Shown: positions 22,459 through 30,436, counted from the first letter of the stretch. The stretch: 64,000 nt of DNA from Streptomyces sp. TSRI0281 (GCF_001905125.1 NZ_LWLE01000034.1:408791-472790), one strand, 5' to 3'. Translations and numbers: made by a program. The notes: generated by a model not told the origin, from the letters alone.

Positions 22459-23406
22459 ATGGCCCTCGGCCGCCCCGCGATTGAAACCCGCGTCTGCATC
22501 GACGACTTCGGCCCGTTCGACTGCACCCTCGACCCCGTCAGCCGCTGGAACGGGTTCGTCAGCCCCAGCTTCACCCTCGACGTCGCCCGTGACGTGTCCG
22601 CCCAGACGCTCCGCATGGCCGACGCATGCGGCTACGAGAGCGTCGACACGATCCACGTGATCGACGGCCGCGCGGACAGCCGCGACACGGTCCACATCAT
22701 CGACAGCGACATGACCCGCACGCTCAACGAGTGGGGCGACAAAGAGCCCGTCAAGGTCGCCGTCCGCGTCCCCTGGCGGGCCCTGGACCGAGGAGCCAAG
22801 CCCACGGTCTCCGAGGCGACCCCAGCCGCCCGCAAGGCCGCCCGCCGGAGTAAAGCCACCGGCCGAGGCGCGGCCCGCTCGGTCGTCATTCAGATCCGTT
22901 GGATGTACCTGCACGAAGGAAGCGACACCTCCGTCACCGTCATCCAGCCGGGCCGCGACGGCCTGTACCCCATCGGCGGCTGGGAATGGGCCTGGTCCTT
23001 CTCGGTCTGGTGGTGCGCGTGCGGTGAGCACACGGACTGGCACGAGCTGTGGTGCGAGCGCTGCGGCCTCCACCGCGACAACCAGCCGACCAGCCCGATG
23101 CAGGCCGCGACCTGGAGGGCCGGGGCGATCCTCCGGACCCTCGCACCGAACGCGACCTCGGCCACGGTCGACCTCTTCGACGACCACGCCCGCATCATCG
23201 ACGTCTTCGACGGCGACACCGAGATCAACACCGCCGACGACGGCGACACCTTCGACACCGAAACGCTCGGCGCGGCCGACGAAGTCCTCCGTCAGGCGGT
23301 CGACGAGCTCGGCCACGAGGCCCTGGCCCCCGCCGGATGGGAGCACATCCCGGACGCCCGGTCGGCGCTCTTCTTCCGAATCAACTTCCCGGCCGCCCGC
23401 CCGTAG
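22459..23406 (+). CDS. Unknown protein sharing a module with the gene at 24500
   Basis: 315 aa, ATG with CGGAGA. The central segment (SVDTIHVIDGR...VVIQIRWMYLHEGSDTSVTV...YPIGGWEWAWSFSVWW) aligns with the 139-aa product at 24500 (SVDTVHVLEGD...VVLVIVWMDLGGERHQEAV...YDIGGHDWQWYALDYW). A zinc-ribbon-like cluster follows (CACGEHTDWHELWCERCGLH), then a C-terminal domain with LFDDHARIIDVFDGDTEINT. Function unknown; the zinc cluster and module duplication are the solid observations. Confidence 0.55.
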   Translation: MALGRPAIETRVCIDDFGPFDCTLDPVSRWNGFVSPSFTLDVARDVSAQTLRMADACGYESVDTIHVIDGRADSRDTVHIIDSDMTRTLNEWGDKEPVKVAVRVPWRALDRGAKPTVSEATPAARKAARRSKATGRGAARSVVIQIRWMYLHEGSDTSVTVIQPGRDGLYPIGGWEWAWSFSVWWCACGEHTDWHELWCERCGLHRDNQPTSPMQAATWRAGAILRTLAPNATSATVDLFDDHARIIDVFDGDTEINTADDGDTFDTETLGAADEVLRQAVDELGHEALAPAGWEHIPDARSALFFRINFPAARP

Positions 23407-23487
23407 CCCCACCCGGCCTCGGGGCGGGCACCACTGCCCGCCCCGGACCCCCTCCCTCATCCCAATCCGAGCAAACGAGGACGTCTC

Positions 23488-23949
23488 ATGCGCAACCATC
23501 GCCCCCAGAACCCGGCCTACGTCCTGCCCGACAGCGACGCGGTCAGCACAGCGGTCGACGAGGCCCTAGCCGCCCTGCACCAGGCGCAGCAACGGATCGG
23601 CCGAGTGATGGCCGTGGTCACCGCGGCAGCCGTCCGCGACATCCTGACGCACAACACCCCAGGTGCCCCGTTCGACGCCGCGCACGTAGAGCTGATCGCC
23701 ACGGAGGACTGCGCCCTGCACGCCACCGGCCGGTACTGGACGGCGGACGGCACGGAGACCTCGTTCACCGAGGCCGTCGGCCACGTCGATGGCGGGAACG
23801 GCGTCTTCGACATGAACGAGTGGGCGCCCTACCTCGGCCGCGAGAACTCGGACGTCTGGAAGCCGCTCGTCACCGCCCTGCCCGCCCGGCACGGCATGTC
23901 GGTGTACCGCCTCGACCTGGTCAAGGCCGCTGCCCTGCGCCTCGGCTGA
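23488..23949 (+). CDS. Unknown 153-aa protein
   Basis: MRNHRPQNPAYVLPDSDAVS: helical N-terminal half (AVDEALAALHQAQQRIGRVM), beta-rich C-terminal half. Its leader CCAATCCGAGCAAACGAGGA, followed by CGTCTC and ATG, is repeated almost exactly before the gene at 24036. The first six residues of both products are alike (M-x-N-H-x-PQ), although the bodies differ. Confidence 0.5.
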   Translation: MRNHRPQNPAYVLPDSDAVSTAVDEALAALHQAQQRIGRVMAVVTAAAVRDILTHNTPGAPFDAAHVELIATEDCALHATGRYWTADGTETSFTEAVGHVDGGNGVFDMNEWAPYLGRENSDVWKPLVTALPARHGMSVYRLDLVKAAALRLG

Positions 23950-24035
23950 CCACGCCTCACCTCGATCCAGGAGCGCGCGTCACCGCCCGCCCCGGGCCAC
24001 CCCCTCACCCCAATCCGAGCGAACGAGGACGTCTC

Positions 24036-24419
24036 ATGACCAACCACGCCCCCCAGGCGCCGCCCCCCAGCACGCCCGACAGCATCGACCCGGTCGCCTG
24101 CACGGCACTCCGAGAGGGCGCCGCCCAGGCCGGCGAGATCCTCCGCCAGGTCGTCCCCAACACCCGCGCGCTCTGCGTCGCCATCAAGGACGGCCTCACC
24201 CACCTGGTCTCCGTGGTTGACGGCGAGCGGATCGTGTGGACCAACGGGCTCCCGGACGACGGGCAGTTCGGCCCCACCCGGGTCGCCCAAGTCGAGAAGG
24301 CACTCCTCCTCGCCCTGCTCATCGACCCCGACCCCGGAGAACTGCGCGCCAGCGGCTGGACGGCGCTCCCCAATGGCCAGGGCGTCGAGGCGTACACCGT
24401 GCTGATCCCGCCCGCCTGA
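24036..24419 (+). CDS. Unknown 127-aa protein
   Basis: MTNHAPQAPPPSTPDSIDPV: an Ala-rich helix, then strands (HLVSVVDGERIVWTNGLPDD) and a helix (VAQVEKALLLALLIDPDPGE). Leader nearly identical to that of 23488, which points to promoter/leader duplication with gene replacement. No motif recognised. Confidence 0.5.
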   Translation: MTNHAPQAPPPSTPDSIDPVACTALREGAAQAGEILRQVVPNTRALCVAIKDGLTHLVSVVDGERIVWTNGLPDDGQFGPTRVAQVEKALLLALLIDPDPGELRASGWTALPNGQGVEAYTVLIPPA

Positions 24420-24499
24420 CCCCCGCTCCACCCGACCCCGGGGCGCCCGCCCCGGGGCCGACGCATGCCCGACCGCGGAACCCGACCAAGGAGAGCCCG

Positions 24500-24919
24500 A
24501 TGATCGAAGTCCTTGTCACCTGCAACGGCCGCGACCGCTACCCGGCCTGGATCGACCCCGATGACCAGAAGGAAGGCCACGTCCGCCCCTGGTTCGACCT
24601 CGACACCGTCCGCCGCATTGCGGACGACGCCGGGGAGGAGGTTGAGAAGTACGGGCACGGCTCGGTCGACACTGTGCACGTCCTCGAAGGCGACGTGTGC
24701 GGCGAGAAGCATGCGGTCGTCCTCGTCATCGTCTGGATGGACCTCGGCGGCGAGCGCCACCAGGAAGCCGTTCGAATCGTCGAGCCCAACAGCGAAAGCC
24801 GGTACGACATCGGCGGGCACGACTGGCAGTGGTACGCGCTGGACTACTGGATGCGCCCGCTGATCCCGTACCCGAGGTTCGAGGACCGGCCGCGCATTCC
24901 CCGCCAGGGAACCGTCTGA
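24500..24919 (+). CDS. Unknown protein, module shared with the gene at 22459
   Basis: 139 aa, ATG with AAGGAGAG. Consists essentially of the SVDTVHVLEGD...IGGHDWQWYALDYW module of the larger protein at 22459, without its zinc cluster. Last gene before type-A copy 7, whose CTGACC supplies the TGA stop codon. Confidence 0.5.
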   Translation: MIEVLVTCNGRDRYPAWIDPDDQKEGHVRPWFDLDTVRRIADDAGEEVEKYGHGSVDTVHVLEGDVCGEKHAVVLVIVWMDLGGERHQEAVRIVEPNSESRYDIGGHDWQWYALDYWMRPLIPYPRFEDRPRIPRQGTV

Positions 24920-25002
24920 CCTGCGCTTTTCCCCCGATCTCTCCGTGTCATCCCGGAACCTCACGGGGCGTCACGCGTTGGACATAGTGACCAACCAATA
25001 AT
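24916..25002 (+). promoter_or_regulatory. Type-A promoter/operator, copy 6
   Basis: CTGACCTGCGCTTTTCCCCC overlaps the stop of the preceding gene. GGAAC at 24955, 16-base spacer, CGTT at 24976, then GGACATAGTGACCAACCAAT. A type-C hairpin follows at once. Confidence 0.77.
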
Positions 25003-25010
25003 GCCCGTCA

Positions 25011-25063
25011 GCTGTGCGAGCCGGGCCGGGAATCCCGGCTCGCACAGCCATGCCCGACAGTCA
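25011..25063 (+). promoter_or_regulatory. Type-C hairpin leader, copy 2
   Basis: Stem GCTGTGCGAGCCGGG / CCCGGCTCGCACAGC (15 bp, perfect), with GGGAAT before the right arm and CCGACAGTCA 5 bases after it. It is directly downstream of a type-A promoter, so it would be the 5' leader of the methyltransferase mRNA. Confidence 0.7.
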
Positions 25064-25079
25064 CCAGAGGAGCCCACCC

Positions 25080-26849
25080 TTGCCCTACATCGACTCCACC
25101 ACCCGCTCCTGGGCGGAAGCCTCGGCAGCGGCCAACGCCCCCGCCCGCGTCCGCGCCTACAAGCACGACGGTGGCGAGTTGTCCGTAATGGATTGGTTCT
25201 GCGGTGCAGGTGGCTCCTCCCAGGGCGCCCATGCGGTCCCCTTCCTGCGCGTCGCGCGCGCTGCGAACCACTGGAAGCAGGCCCTGCAGTCCCATGCCAT
25301 GAACTTCCCAGGCGTCGCGCACTACATGGGCGACATCCGCAAGGCCCCGGTCTGGGCCTGGCCGATTACCGATCTGTTCTGGGCCAGCCCGGAATGCACG
25401 AACTGGTCGATCGCCAAGGGCAAGAAGCGGTCCTTCGCGAAGGCCGTTCAGGGTGACCTCCTCGATCTCTACGCGGACATGGAGGAGTCGCAGTTCAAGA
25501 CCGGCGAGGACGACGACAACGAGCCGACCGCCGAGGAAGAGGCATCGCGGGCGCTAATGGAGGAGGTGCCGCTCTACCTGCGAGGCGTGATCGAGCGCGG
25601 CGGCCTGGTCAAGGCCGGAGTGATCGAGAACGTGATCGACGTCCGCGCGTGGACCGAGTGGGACAGCTGGCTGCGCGAGTTCCACAAGATGGGCTACATC
25701 ACGAAGGTCATCGCGCTGAACTCGATGCACGCCGATCCGAGGTCCGTGCACCGGGCCCCGCAGTCCCGCGACCGCCTGTACGTCGCCTACTGGCACCGGA
25801 GCCTGGGCCGTACGCCTGATTGGGACAAGTGGCTGCGCCCCGCGGCCTACTGCCCGGCCTGCGACGAGCAGGTGGCGGCTCTCCAGGTCTTCCGGAAGTC
25901 CGGTAAGGACATGGGCCGCTACGGGTCCAGCTACGACTACAAGTGCCCCAAGACGTCCTGCCGCACGGTGATCCACCCAGATGTCCTTCCGGCCGCCGCG
26001 GCGATCGACTGGTCGATCAAGGGCACGCCGATCGGCAGTCGACCCAAGAGCAAGGACGCCCCGGAGGGCCTGGCCCCCAACACGATGGCGAGGATCCGCG
26101 CGGGCGCCGCCCGCTACTGGCCGCAGCTCGACGGCCAGATCGGCGAGGGGCAAGGCGACCTGTTCGGCGACGCCGAGCCGAGGGGTGGCCGGATGATTCC
26201 GCTCCTCGTCCCCACTGGCGGGACCTGGCGGAACGCCGGGACCAGCGTCGACACCCCCATGCCGACCCGGACCACGGTCGAGAGCGACGGCCTGGTGATC
26301 CCGCCCATGCTGATCCCGTGCGAAGGGCGGGACGGAAAGAAGGCGATGCGCGTCGGGGACCCCCTGCGTACGCAGACCGCGCGCGCGGAGACCGCCATCG
26401 CCTACGCCCCGTTCATCGTCCCGATGCGCGGCGGCGGCGACAAGGAGAAGGCGAGGCACCTCGGCCACCCGGTCCACACGGTCTCGGCCGGCGGCAACCA
26501 CCACGGCCTGGTGACCCCGTTCGACGGGCTGCTCGTCCCGTACTACGGCAACGGAACGGCCCGGCCGGTGAGCGATCCGATCGGGACGCTCCCCACCCGC
26601 GACCGGTTCGCTCTGCTCAACGGGGCTGGTGAGTACGACTTCTTGAAGGTCCTTTTCCGGATGTTGGAGCCCCACGAGATCGGGCGCGCCATGGCCTTCG
26701 CGGACCACTACCGGGTGCTCGGCTCGAAGCGGAACCGGGTCAGGCAGTACGGCAACGCGGTCACCCCGAACGTGGCTGAGGTCCTGATGTGCGCGCTGGT
26801 CGAGTGCATCACCGGCGAGAGCATCGACCGGTACGCAATGGCCGCCTGA
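25080..26849 (+). CDS. C5-cytosine DNA methyltransferase (SPECT-motif type)
   Basis: 589 aa from TTG 25080 with AGAGGAG upstream; an in-frame GTG at 25014 lies inside the type-C hairpin and is unlikely. Motifs in order: I WFCGAGGSSQG (~39), IV SPECTNWS (~101, catalytic Cys; SPEC replaces the usual PPC as in other actinophage enzymes), VI IENV (~181), VIII QSRDRLYV (~227), X QYGNAVTPNV (~556). The long target-recognition region holds a zinc ribbon (CPACDEQV ... CPKTSC). Stands without a nuclease, so it probably protects the element's DNA. Expression is likely governed by the type-A operator and the hairpin leader. Confidence 0.88.
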   Translation: MPYIDSTTRSWAEASAAANAPARVRAYKHDGGELSVMDWFCGAGGSSQGAHAVPFLRVARAANHWKQALQSHAMNFPGVAHYMGDIRKAPVWAWPITDLFWASPECTNWSIAKGKKRSFAKAVQGDLLDLYADMEESQFKTGEDDDNEPTAEEEASRALMEEVPLYLRGVIERGGLVKAGVIENVIDVRAWTEWDSWLREFHKMGYITKVIALNSMHADPRSVHRAPQSRDRLYVAYWHRSLGRTPDWDKWLRPAAYCPACDEQVAALQVFRKSGKDMGRYGSSYDYKCPKTSCRTVIHPDVLPAAAAIDWSIKGTPIGSRPKSKDAPEGLAPNTMARIRAGAARYWPQLDGQIGEGQGDLFGDAEPRGGRMIPLLVPTGGTWRNAGTSVDTPMPTRTTVESDGLVIPPMLIPCEGRDGKKAMRVGDPLRTQTARAETAIAYAPFIVPMRGGGDKEKARHLGHPVHTVSAGGNHHGLVTPFDGLLVPYYGNGTARPVSDPIGTLPTRDRFALLNGAGEYDFLKVLFRMLEPHEIGRAMAFADHYRVLGSKRNRVRQYGNAVTPNVAEVLMCALVECITGESIDRYAMAA

Positions 26850-26932
26850 CCTGCGAAAACTCCTCGATCCCTGGGGGTGCCCCCGGTACCCCCAGGGTGG
26901 CCACGCGTTAGGCATAGTGACCAACCAATAAC
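26846..26932 (+). promoter_or_regulatory. Type-A promoter/operator, copy 7
   Basis: CTGACCTGCGAAAACTCCTC overlaps the stop of the C5 methyltransferase. GGTAC at 26885, 16-base spacer, CGTT at 26906, then AGGCATAGTGACCAACCAAT. Confidence 0.75.
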
Positions 26933-26970
26933 ACGCCATGAATCACCCGGAACAGCCCACGGAGGGCCAA

Positions 26971-27360
26971 GTGACTGCCAAGTTGATCCCCGCCCATATC
27001 GCGGCCGCCATCACTCAGGAAGCGGCGAAGCGCCAGAGCAATCCGCTACGCGAGGCCCGAGTGCTCGGCATCCTGGTCGCTGCCGGATACAGCGCCCGGG
27101 AGATCGCCGGACTCGGCGGAACGTCCTGGGATCGGGTGGACCTCTGTCTCGCCCTCCTTGATCTGGTCGACGCAGGCAAGGGTGCGGTCCGTGAGGGGCT
27201 CCTGCCGGTCGACCTCGCCGGATGTTTCGCCAGGCTGAGTGAGGCGAACCAGCAGCTGATGCTCAATCGCTGGCTCCGCGGCGACTTCCAGAGCGCGCGC
27301 CACGCGGAGCGCTACGCACTGTCGGTCGCGGTCGATGAGCAGCCCCAGGTCAGCTTCTGA
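26971..27360 (+). CDS. ParB-HTH-only paralogue
   Basis: 129 aa from GTG 26971, chosen for the GGAGGG six bases upstream; ATG 26938 sits at the end of the type-A element without a ribosome-binding site. The body aligns with the middle of the ParB at 19295: an HTH (VLGILVAAGYSAREIAGLGG), then LLPVDLAGCFARLSEANQQL...RGDFQSARHAERYA versus HLTVGLAWYVSLLNTGNQMR...RGEFRSTREAEAFA. The N-terminal ParB nucleotide domain is absent. It may compete for or share ParB sites, or act as a transcription factor. Both genes sit behind type-A elements. Confidence 0.6.
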   Translation: MTAKLIPAHIAAAITQEAAKRQSNPLREARVLGILVAAGYSAREIAGLGGTSWDRVDLCLALLDLVDAGKGAVREGLLPVDLAGCFARLSEANQQLMLNRWLRGDFQSARHAERYALSVAVDEQPQVSF

Positions 27361-27397
27361 CCCGCACGAGTGAACCCTTATCCCACTTTCCTCAATG

Positions 27398-27445
27398 GGT
27401 TTACCTAAACTCACTAAGGAAAAAATGGGAGTAGATCCACTCACC
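27398..27445 (+). promoter_or_regulatory. Type-B control element, copy 3
   Basis: A 25-base block beginning GGTTTACCTAAACTCAC and ending AAGGAAA is followed by AAATGGGAGTAGATCCACTC and ACC. Same length and order as copies 1 and 2. Confidence 0.68.
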
Positions 27446-27471
27446 ACCCAACCCACCCAGGGAGGCCCCCC

Positions 27472-27774
27472 ATGCGCGCCACCATCCGCACCCAGAACGC
27501 GACCGAGCGAGCCGAGGACGCCAAGGCGGCGGCCGCCAGCATCACGGTCAACAAGGACGCCACCTACAAGGTCCGCATGTCCCACTCCGAGCCCGGCCGC
27601 CCCACCCGCGAGGACACCAGCACCCTCCCCGGGACGTCCGTCCCCGGCCTGATCGCCGCCCTCCTCAAGAGCATCGACGACGAAATCGAGCAGGACGACA
27701 CCGGCCGGATCACCTGCTGGGCGATCGACCCGGACACCGGCGCGGAGGACCGCCAGGTCTTCACCGCTGCCTGA
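27472..27774 (+). CDS. Unknown 100-aa protein
   Basis: MRATIRTQNATERAEDAKAA: the first six residues equal those of the 15615 product. Ala-rich helix, then strands and a helix (GLIAALLKSIDDEIEQ). ATG with CAGGGAGG upstream; first gene under type-B element 3. Confidence 0.5.
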   Translation: MRATIRTQNATERAEDAKAAAASITVNKDATYKVRMSHSEPGRPTREDTSTLPGTSVPGLIAALLKSIDDEIEQDDTGRITCWAIDPDTGAEDRQVFTAA

Positions 27775-27807
27775 ACCACCCCGGCCCCACCACCACTAAG
27801 GATCACC

Positions 27808-28131
27808 ATGCGACGCAAGATCCGGCACACCATCCCAGGCCACACCATCGACGACGTGAGCGACGCGCTCCGCGAGCTGGTCGTCGACGACCGCGCGACC
27901 TACAGCGAGGTGCTGATCGTCAAGGAGATCGGGCAGCCGGACGCGGTCCGAGAATCAGTCCTCTCCGGCGTCCACGTCCGCGCGTTCATCCGGATCCAGC
28001 TCCAGGAGTCCATGCGCCTGGTCCAGCAGCACGAGCCCTCGGCGGACTCCGTCATCACCCTCAGCTGCGACCGGCCGACCAAGGCGAACCGCTACCGCAC
28101 CCAGACCTGCACGTACACGAAGGTCTGCTAG
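27808..28131 (+). CDS. Unknown protein, paralogue of the 15615 product
   Basis: 107 aa, MRRKIRHTIPGHTIDDVSDA...YRTQTCTYTKVC. Corresponds to the N-terminal domain of the 209-aa product at 15615 (shared R.TI start, TY..VL strand, LVQQ helix, YRTxTxTYTKV end). Co-transcribed with the 100-aa gene; followed by a type-C hairpin. Confidence 0.55.
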   Translation: MRRKIRHTIPGHTIDDVSDALRELVVDDRATYSEVLIVKEIGQPDAVRESVLSGVHVRAFIRIQLQESMRLVQQHEPSADSVITLSCDRPTKANRYRTQTCTYTKVC

Positions 28132-28199
28132 CTGGCGGCGGCCGGTGGGCCGCGTAAGCGATGGGAATCCCACCGGCCGCCAGTGCACTCCGACAGTCA
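28132..28199 (+). promoter_or_regulatory. Type-C hairpin leader, copy 3
   Basis: Right arm CCCACCGGCCGCCAG pairs with CTGGCGG...CCGGTGGG (a 3-base bulge in the left arm). GGGAAT stands before the right arm and CCGACAGTCA 6 bases after it. The next gene starts 68 bases later with its own GGAGG. Confidence 0.62.
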
Positions 28200-28266
28200 T
28201 GGGCCTTGCGACCCGCCAGGAGAGCAGGGCCCACCGTACCCCCATTTCTGATCACCGGAGGAACGC

Positions 28267-29217
28267 GTGAGCACCACCGAACCGACCACCAGCACCCGCG
28301 AGTTCATCATCGTCGGCCAGGAATGCGGCGGCAGCTACCGCCTGTGGGACGTGGCCCCCGCCCCGACCGACCCCGGGATGCGGGCCATTGCGCTCGAAGA
28401 GATCGGGGTCGACGCCATGGACGCCTTCGGCTCCGTCCACACCGAGTACGCCAGCACCGCACGTGAGGCCGTCGACCAGCTCCTCGCGACCCTCCGCGAC
28501 CGGTACGGGGACGAGGACTTCGCCCTGGCCGTCAACAGCAATCTCGACGCCTACAACGCGGACGAGCCCTCGGTCGAGCAGACCAATCCGTACGGGAAGG
28601 CCACCACCACCGCCGCGACCCGCGACTCCCGGTACGAGATCACCGCGTCCGTCGTCCGCGGCACCCACCGCTTCAACCTGGAGGGCCTGCCCGTGGGGAG
28701 CATGGGCTCCAACTGTGCCCGCGACCGCGTACGTGCCGGGATCGTAAACAGCGGCCTGGACTGGCCCCTGGCCAACGTCCTCGTCCAGGCGACCGCCGAC
28801 ATCTGCGAGGACAACGTCACCAGCATCGGCGCCAGCGGCCTCGACCTCGCCATCGCGGTCACCGTCCTCGCCGCAGCCGGCGAGATCCCCGCCGAGTGCC
28901 TGGACGGGGCGGCCCTGGTCGCCGAGCTCCGGCTCGACGGGCGGCTCCGCACCCCGTACGGCCTGCCCTCCACGGTTCGCAGGCTCGCGGAAGGCGGCAC
29001 CACGACCGTCATTGTCCCGGACGCCGCGGTGGCCGACCTCAAGCACACCGGGGCTCGGATCATCGGCGCGAGCAGCCTCAACGAGGTGGTGGCCATGCTT
29101 TCCGGCCACTGGCACCACCAGGGCTGCGCCCACTGCGACCGGGGCGTCACCGCCCCGCACCGGCCCCCGACCGCGCGCACCCTGCGCGACAAGGACCAGG
29201 TCGACGCCCAGACCTGA
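28267..29217 (+). CDS. Stand-alone ComM/YifB (ChlI) N-terminal domain protein
   Basis: 316 aa, GTG with CCGGAGG upstream. From ~128 it resembles the N-terminal domain of ComM/YifB, a ribosomal-S5/Lon-like fold: RGTHRFNLEGLPVGSMGSN, DRVRAGIVNSGLDWPLANVL, GLDLAIAVTVLAAAGEIPAE, LVAELRLDGRLRTPYGLPST, then a helix-strand end (AVADLKHTGARIIGASSLNE). The AAA+ helicase domain normally following is absent, and an N-terminal ~125-residue acidic domain is added. ComM-type proteins promote branch migration during uptake of foreign DNA; a domain without the motor might regulate a host partner. Cysteines near the end (CAHC) may bind zinc. Confidence 0.6.
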   Translation: MSTTEPTTSTREFIIVGQECGGSYRLWDVAPAPTDPGMRAIALEEIGVDAMDAFGSVHTEYASTAREAVDQLLATLRDRYGDEDFALAVNSNLDAYNADEPSVEQTNPYGKATTTAATRDSRYEITASVVRGTHRFNLEGLPVGSMGSNCARDRVRAGIVNSGLDWPLANVLVQATADICEDNVTSIGASGLDLAIAVTVLAAAGEIPAECLDGAALVAELRLDGRLRTPYGLPSTVRRLAEGGTTTVIVPDAAVADLKHTGARIIGASSLNEVVAMLSGHWHHQGCAHCDRGVTAPHRPPTARTLRDKDQVDAQT

Positions 29218-29294
29218 CCGGCATACCGGGCGGCCCCTGCGCGGGCCGCCCGGCCCCTTCACTTCTTTCTCGCACCGCCACGAAAGGCACCACC

Positions 29295-30425
29295 ATGAGC
29301 GTCACCGCCGAGATCACGAAGTTCACCGCGTACGGCCCGGACCGCTTCGCCGAGCACGTGCCGTTCGCCCGGCGCGGCTACCTGTTCACCGTCCCCGGCA
29401 GCGTCCCGGAGGACACCCCCGCGCACACCAACCTCCCCGACTGGGAGATGGCGGTCTACCGGACCCGCGGCGAATGGGAGGTCCGGGACGTCAACGGCGA
29501 CCGCCGGGTCTGGGGCACCGGCCCCAGCAGGAGGGTCGCGGTCGGCCTCGCGCTCCTGGAGATCGCCAGGCAGCGCAAGATCCAGGCCGCAGAGATCGGA
29601 CGACGCCGCGTCAACGTCCTCGGACTCGAGGAAGTCCCCCCGTACGAGATCGAGGTGACCAGCGAAGTCACGCTCGTCGTCACCCGGGAACGCGTCGGGC
29701 ACTACGTCCGCCTGGCTGCCAGCGAAGACGGCAGGCCCGCCCGGTACGTCACGCGCGACCCGCACACCCGCGCCCTGTACGAGGTCGAGGCCGGTAACCA
29801 CGTCAACCTCCAGACCCTCCGGGCCGGGCTGCTCCACATCCGCTGCACCTGCAACCCGGTCGTCGACGGCCGGTACGAGACCGAGAGCGATGCCCTGGCC
29901 GCCGTGCGGGAGTTGCTGAACACCTGGACGGTCTGCGGCGGCTCCCTCGACGCCCCCAGCCCCGACGACCAGCAGCCCGACGACGAGGACCAGGCCGACG
30001 CCGAGCCCGCCCCGGCCGCGCCCGAGCCCGCCGAGGCTGCGTCCGAGCACGAGCCCGCCCGGGACCGCAGCCGGGATCGGGTCTACGACGTCTTCGAGAA
30101 CGCCTCCTACCAGGCCCAGCGCGCGCGGGACATGGTCCAGACCGCCGGGCTCGCCGTCATCGCGCAGCTCGTACGGGACGACCTGCCCACCGCGGTCGGC
30201 ATCACGATCCGCCCGAGCGACCTCGCCCTCATCGCGGTCACCTCGAAGGACAGCACCCTGTGGACCGAAGGCGGCCCGGAACTCCAGTACACGACACGGC
30301 TGAACGCCAACGCCTTCCTCGCTGACACGCTGGCCTTCGGCCGGGACATGGACGTGCTCACCGACACCGGATGGCTGGAGCTCGGCTCCGACCTGTTCAG
30401 CGTGAAGTTCCCGCCCGCCCTGTAG
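29295..30425 (+). CDS. Unknown 376-aa protein
   Basis: ATG with GAAAGGC. Three parts: an N-terminal domain with WEVRDVNGDRRVWGTGPSRR and helices (1-110); a middle domain with strands and CTC (EVTLVVTRERVGHYVRLAAS, LLHIRCTCNPVV); then a Pro/Glu/Ala linker (PAPAAPEPAEAASEHEPARD) and a C-terminal domain beginning VYDVFENASYQAQRARDMVQ. No family recognised. It ends the 28.3-30.4 kb pair and is followed by a strong terminator. Confidence 0.5.
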   Translation: MSVTAEITKFTAYGPDRFAEHVPFARRGYLFTVPGSVPEDTPAHTNLPDWEMAVYRTRGEWEVRDVNGDRRVWGTGPSRRVAVGLALLEIARQRKIQAAEIGRRRVNVLGLEEVPPYEIEVTSEVTLVVTRERVGHYVRLAASEDGRPARYVTRDPHTRALYEVEAGNHVNLQTLRAGLLHIRCTCNPVVDGRYETESDALAAVRELLNTWTVCGGSLDAPSPDDQQPDDEDQADAEPAPAAPEPAEAASEHEPARDRSRDRVYDVFENASYQAQRARDMVQTAGLAVIAQLVRDDLPTAVGITIRPSDLALIAVTSKDSTLWTEGGPELQYTTRLNANAFLADTLAFGRDMDVLTDTGWLELGSDLFSVKFPPAL

Positions 30426-30436
30426 CCCCCGGCTCC

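Noticed and set aside
25014..25079. GTG 25014 as the start of the C5 methyltransferase
   Set aside because: It lies inside the type-C hairpin; TTG 25080 has AGAGGAG at proper distance.
28190..28199. Type-C GGGAAT as a SigR-type -35 box
   Set aside because: SigR promoters need about 18 bases to GTT; here the conserved downstream block is 20-21 bases away and carries no GTT at that spacing.
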